The notes under the pieces: model-generated | Told to the model about the DNA's origin: nothing | Seen by the model: only the letters and a program-made list of their open reading frames with translations | Databases searched by the model: none | Program-made: the position numbers and the translations under genes | Part shown: positions 62,335 through 64,000 of the stretch, piece by piece | Layout of the letters: every line of letters begins with the position of its first letter | Position numbering within the stretch: the first letter of the stretch is position 1 | Assembly: GCF_017876155.1 (NCBI RefSeq) | Contig: NZ_JAGINP010000009.1 | Location: 186,001-250,000 of the forward strand | DNA length: 64,000 nt | Source of the DNA: Azospirillum rugosum | Lineage (GTDB): Bacteria; Pseudomonadota; Alphaproteobacteria; Azospirillales; Azospirillaceae | Direction: 5' to 3'

Positions 62335-64000
62335 CTACTCGCTGGGGATCTCCGCCGGCGGGGGACGGCGGTCCTTCACGATGGTCAGGGGCACGTCGTC
62401 GGCGGCGATCTCGATGATCGGGCGGCCGTTCAGCAGCGACGGACAGCGCTTCACCTGGGTGAAGGCCATGAAGAAGTCGGCCTTGCGCCAGTCCGGCTCG
62501 ATGCCGTTGACCAGCTTCAGCCAGGGCGGCAGCTCGAAACGCACGGCCAGCGTGTTGCCGCAGACGGACAGCGTGTACTGGCGCTGCGGCGGGTTGCCGT
62601 CGTTCTCGCGCTCGACCAGCGCGATCAGCTCCTCCAGCGCCTCGTGCTGGGAGTTGCCCCAGTAGTCCAGCTCGAAGTTGCCCTCCGCACCCTTCATGCC
62701 GCCGGCGAACTGGTTGTAGTAGACGTACTGGTTCGGGTGCATGGCGCCGAGCTGCCAGGCGTACAGCACCGCCACCACGGTCGCCGTGGCGCCGAAGACC
62801 TGCCCCGGCCGGCGGCCCAAACCCTCGGCCCGCATCCACAGCCGGTCGATGGCGAGCCCGGCCATGACGACCAGCGGCGGCGCCACGAACAGGAAATGGC
62901 GGATGCCGTTGTAGACCGACGGGCGCAGCAGCATGAACAGGATGATCGGCAGGAAGGCGCCCAGGACCAGCGGCACCCAGCGCACCAGCGGGAAGCCCCA
63001 GCGCGCCTTCCAGCCGCCGCGCGCCAGCCAGACCCCGGCCATCACCACCGCCGCCGCCGCGCCGAGCAGCGCCGCCTCCGGCAGCTTCACCGCCAGGTAG
63101 ACGGGCAGGTAGAGGGCGGGCGGGTCGCTGGACCGCACCATCTCGCCCATGAACAGCGTCTGGATGTCGATCGGGAAGTGCGAGACGACGCGCAACGCCT
63201 CCAGCGGGTTCAGCGGATTCAGCACGGCCCAGGGCCAGAACAGCGCCATCAGCGCGTAGGCCACGGGAAGCGCCGGCAGCAGCGCCAGAACGATGCGCCG
63301 CGTGTCCGACAGCGCCGGCCCCAGCCCGTCGCGCCACGCCACCAGCACGACGTAGAGCGACAGCGCCGCCACCAGGTAGAAGCCGGCCAGCACCGCGCCG
63401 ACGCGGATCGCCAGAGTCAGGCCGAGCACGAGGCCGAACTTCAGCACCGCGCTGCGGCTGGGGCTCGGCAGCTGGTTGATGATGCGCGTGCCGAAATAGA
63501 GCGTCCACACCATGCCGGCCGCAAAGGGCACGTCCTTGGTGTTGTTGAACATCGCGCCGTAATAGACGCCGGACAGCGCCAGCAGCGCCGCCGCCAGGAA
63601 TCCCGCCCGCGGCCCGCCCAGCAGGCGCGCGTAGCGCCAGCTGCCGGCGATGCCCAGCACGCCGACCAGGGCGCAGAGCAGGTGCCGCGTCTCGTACTCC
63701 TCGAACGGGGAGACATGGACCAGCAGGGCCGTCACAAGGTCGAACAGCCCGCCGTAGAGGTACAGGTCCTTGAAGTGGAAAGCGGACCGGTCCGTGAAGC
63801 CCGACAGGTAGAAGGACAGCAGCTTCTTGCCGTAGATGTGCTGCACCTCCTCGTCCGTGCTGATGCCGTAGGAGCGGAAGCTCAGGACGGCGATGATCAG
63901 CAGGCAGAGGAGCAGCGCGCGCGATAGATCGTCCCACAGCGCGCCGGCGCGCCGGTGCTCATACCGGATCCCGGAAGCGGCCGCCGAACCGGCCCCCAAG
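62335..64000 (-). CDS. GT-C type membrane glycosyltransferase (5' end at or beyond the window edge)
   Basis: About 554 residues visible, with a TTG at 63999 as the last possible start inside the window; the true start may be upstream. Around twelve membrane helices. The first loop, SYGISTDEEVQHIYGKKLL, carries acidic residues typical of the PMT/ArnT-like (GT39/GT83) family. A later signature is RPSVYNGIRHFLFVAPPLVV, followed by QYVYYNQFAGG. Likely uses a lipid-linked sugar donor at the periplasmic face. Acceptor unknown. Confidence 0.8.
   Translation of the reverse strand, partial: LGAGSAAASGIRYEHRRAGALWDDLSRALLLCLLIIAVLSFRSYGISTDEEVQHIYGKKLLSFYLSGFTDRSAFHFKDLYLYGGLFDLVTALLVHVSPFEEYETRHLLCALVGVLGIAGSWRYARLLGGPRAGFLAAALLALSGVYYGAMFNNTKDVPFAAGMVWTLYFGTRIINQLPSPSRSAVLKFGLVLGLTLAIRVGAVLAGFYLVAALSLYVVLVAWRDGLGPALSDTRRIVLALLPALPVAYALMALFWPWAVLNPLNPLEALRVVSHFPIDIQTLFMGEMVRSSDPPALYLPVYLAVKLPEAALLGAAAAVVMAGVWLARGGWKARWGFPLVRWVPLVLGAFLPIILFMLLRPSVYNGIRHFLFVAPPLVVMAGLAIDRLWMRAEGLGRRPGQVFGATATVVAVLYAWQLGAMHPNQYVYYNQFAGGMKGAEGNFELDYWGNSQHEALEELIALVERENDGNPPQRQYTLSVCGNTLAVRFELPPWLKLVNGIEPDWRKADFFMAFTQVKRCPSLLNGRPIIEIAADDVPLTIVKDRRPPPAEIPSE

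Overview
The window is high-GC, densely coded chromosomal DNA from an alphaproteobacterium, most likely Azospirillum or a close relative in the Rhodospirillales/Azospirillales. The reasons are codon usage (GC-rich third positions throughout), the dapF-mtaB-ftsY gene order typical of alphaproteobacteria, the large number of membrane sensor kinases, and a cowN gene, which is known only from nitrogen fixers. About 62 protein genes are supported. No rRNA, tRNA, CRISPR array, prophage or complete insertion sequence was seen. Genes are cut at both edges: a sensor kinase at 1 and a membrane glycosyltransferase at 64000.

Layout. 1-7.6 kb: PAS sensor kinase (partial), zapE, a small secreted protein, LOG-type phosphoribohydrolase, pyridoxal kinase, a CitE-like CoA-ester lyase, YitT membrane protein, KGG stress protein. 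7.6-13.4 kb: leuD-leuB, then a three-gene GtrA/GtrB-like lipid-linked glycosylation unit. 13.5-24.1 kb: dapF-mtaB-ftsY, an AT-rich orphan gene, amn, an LpxR-like outer membrane deacylase, DUF4337, yciB, allantoinase puuE and a SPOR-domain protein. 24.3-30.0 kb: an apparent signalling operon made of a CheY-like receiver, a membrane pseudo-kinase fused to a DnaQ-type exonuclease, a 78-residue membrane protein, and a CbrA/CrbS-like symporter-histidine kinase. 30.1-33.3 kb: bolA-grx4, a small envelope/stress cluster and rarD. 33.3-36.7 kb: divergent tetR/old yellow enzyme pair with a perfect operator palindrome, a MazE/PemK toxin-antitoxin pair and rpsD. 36.9-42.1 kb: a sorbosone dehydrogenase-like propeller, the rcoM-cowN carbon monoxide protection locus, trmJ, cimA. 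42.5-49.7 kb: a CHASE-domain two-component pair, a LysR regulator, isochorismatase-like hydrolase, VUT transporter, acyltransferase, cysS. 49.9-64.0 kb: gltX, a lipoprotein, radical SAM protein, a small Ntn-hydrolase, nadE, a FAD/Rieske oxidoreductase, several proteins of unknown function, a class C beta-lactamase-like hydrolase and the glycosyltransferase at the edge.

How the parts work together. Most genes are housekeeping (amino acid biosynthesis, tRNA charging and modification, protein targeting, NAD synthesis) with sensory and plant-association functions interspersed. The strongest regulatory story is rcoM-cowN: a heme PAS-LytTR protein of the RcoM type lies immediately upstream of cowN, and the 114 bp between them carries three copies of GAACGGC spaced exactly 20 bp apart, a pattern expected for a LytTR activator. 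The second is the 24.3-30.0 kb operon, whose parts recall the acetate-switch neighbourhoods of gammaproteobacteria but in which the exonuclease is fused to a degenerate kinase. Intergenic space holds at least three families of dispersed palindromic repeats, each with two copies here, and a cluster of five different hairpins upstream of gltX.
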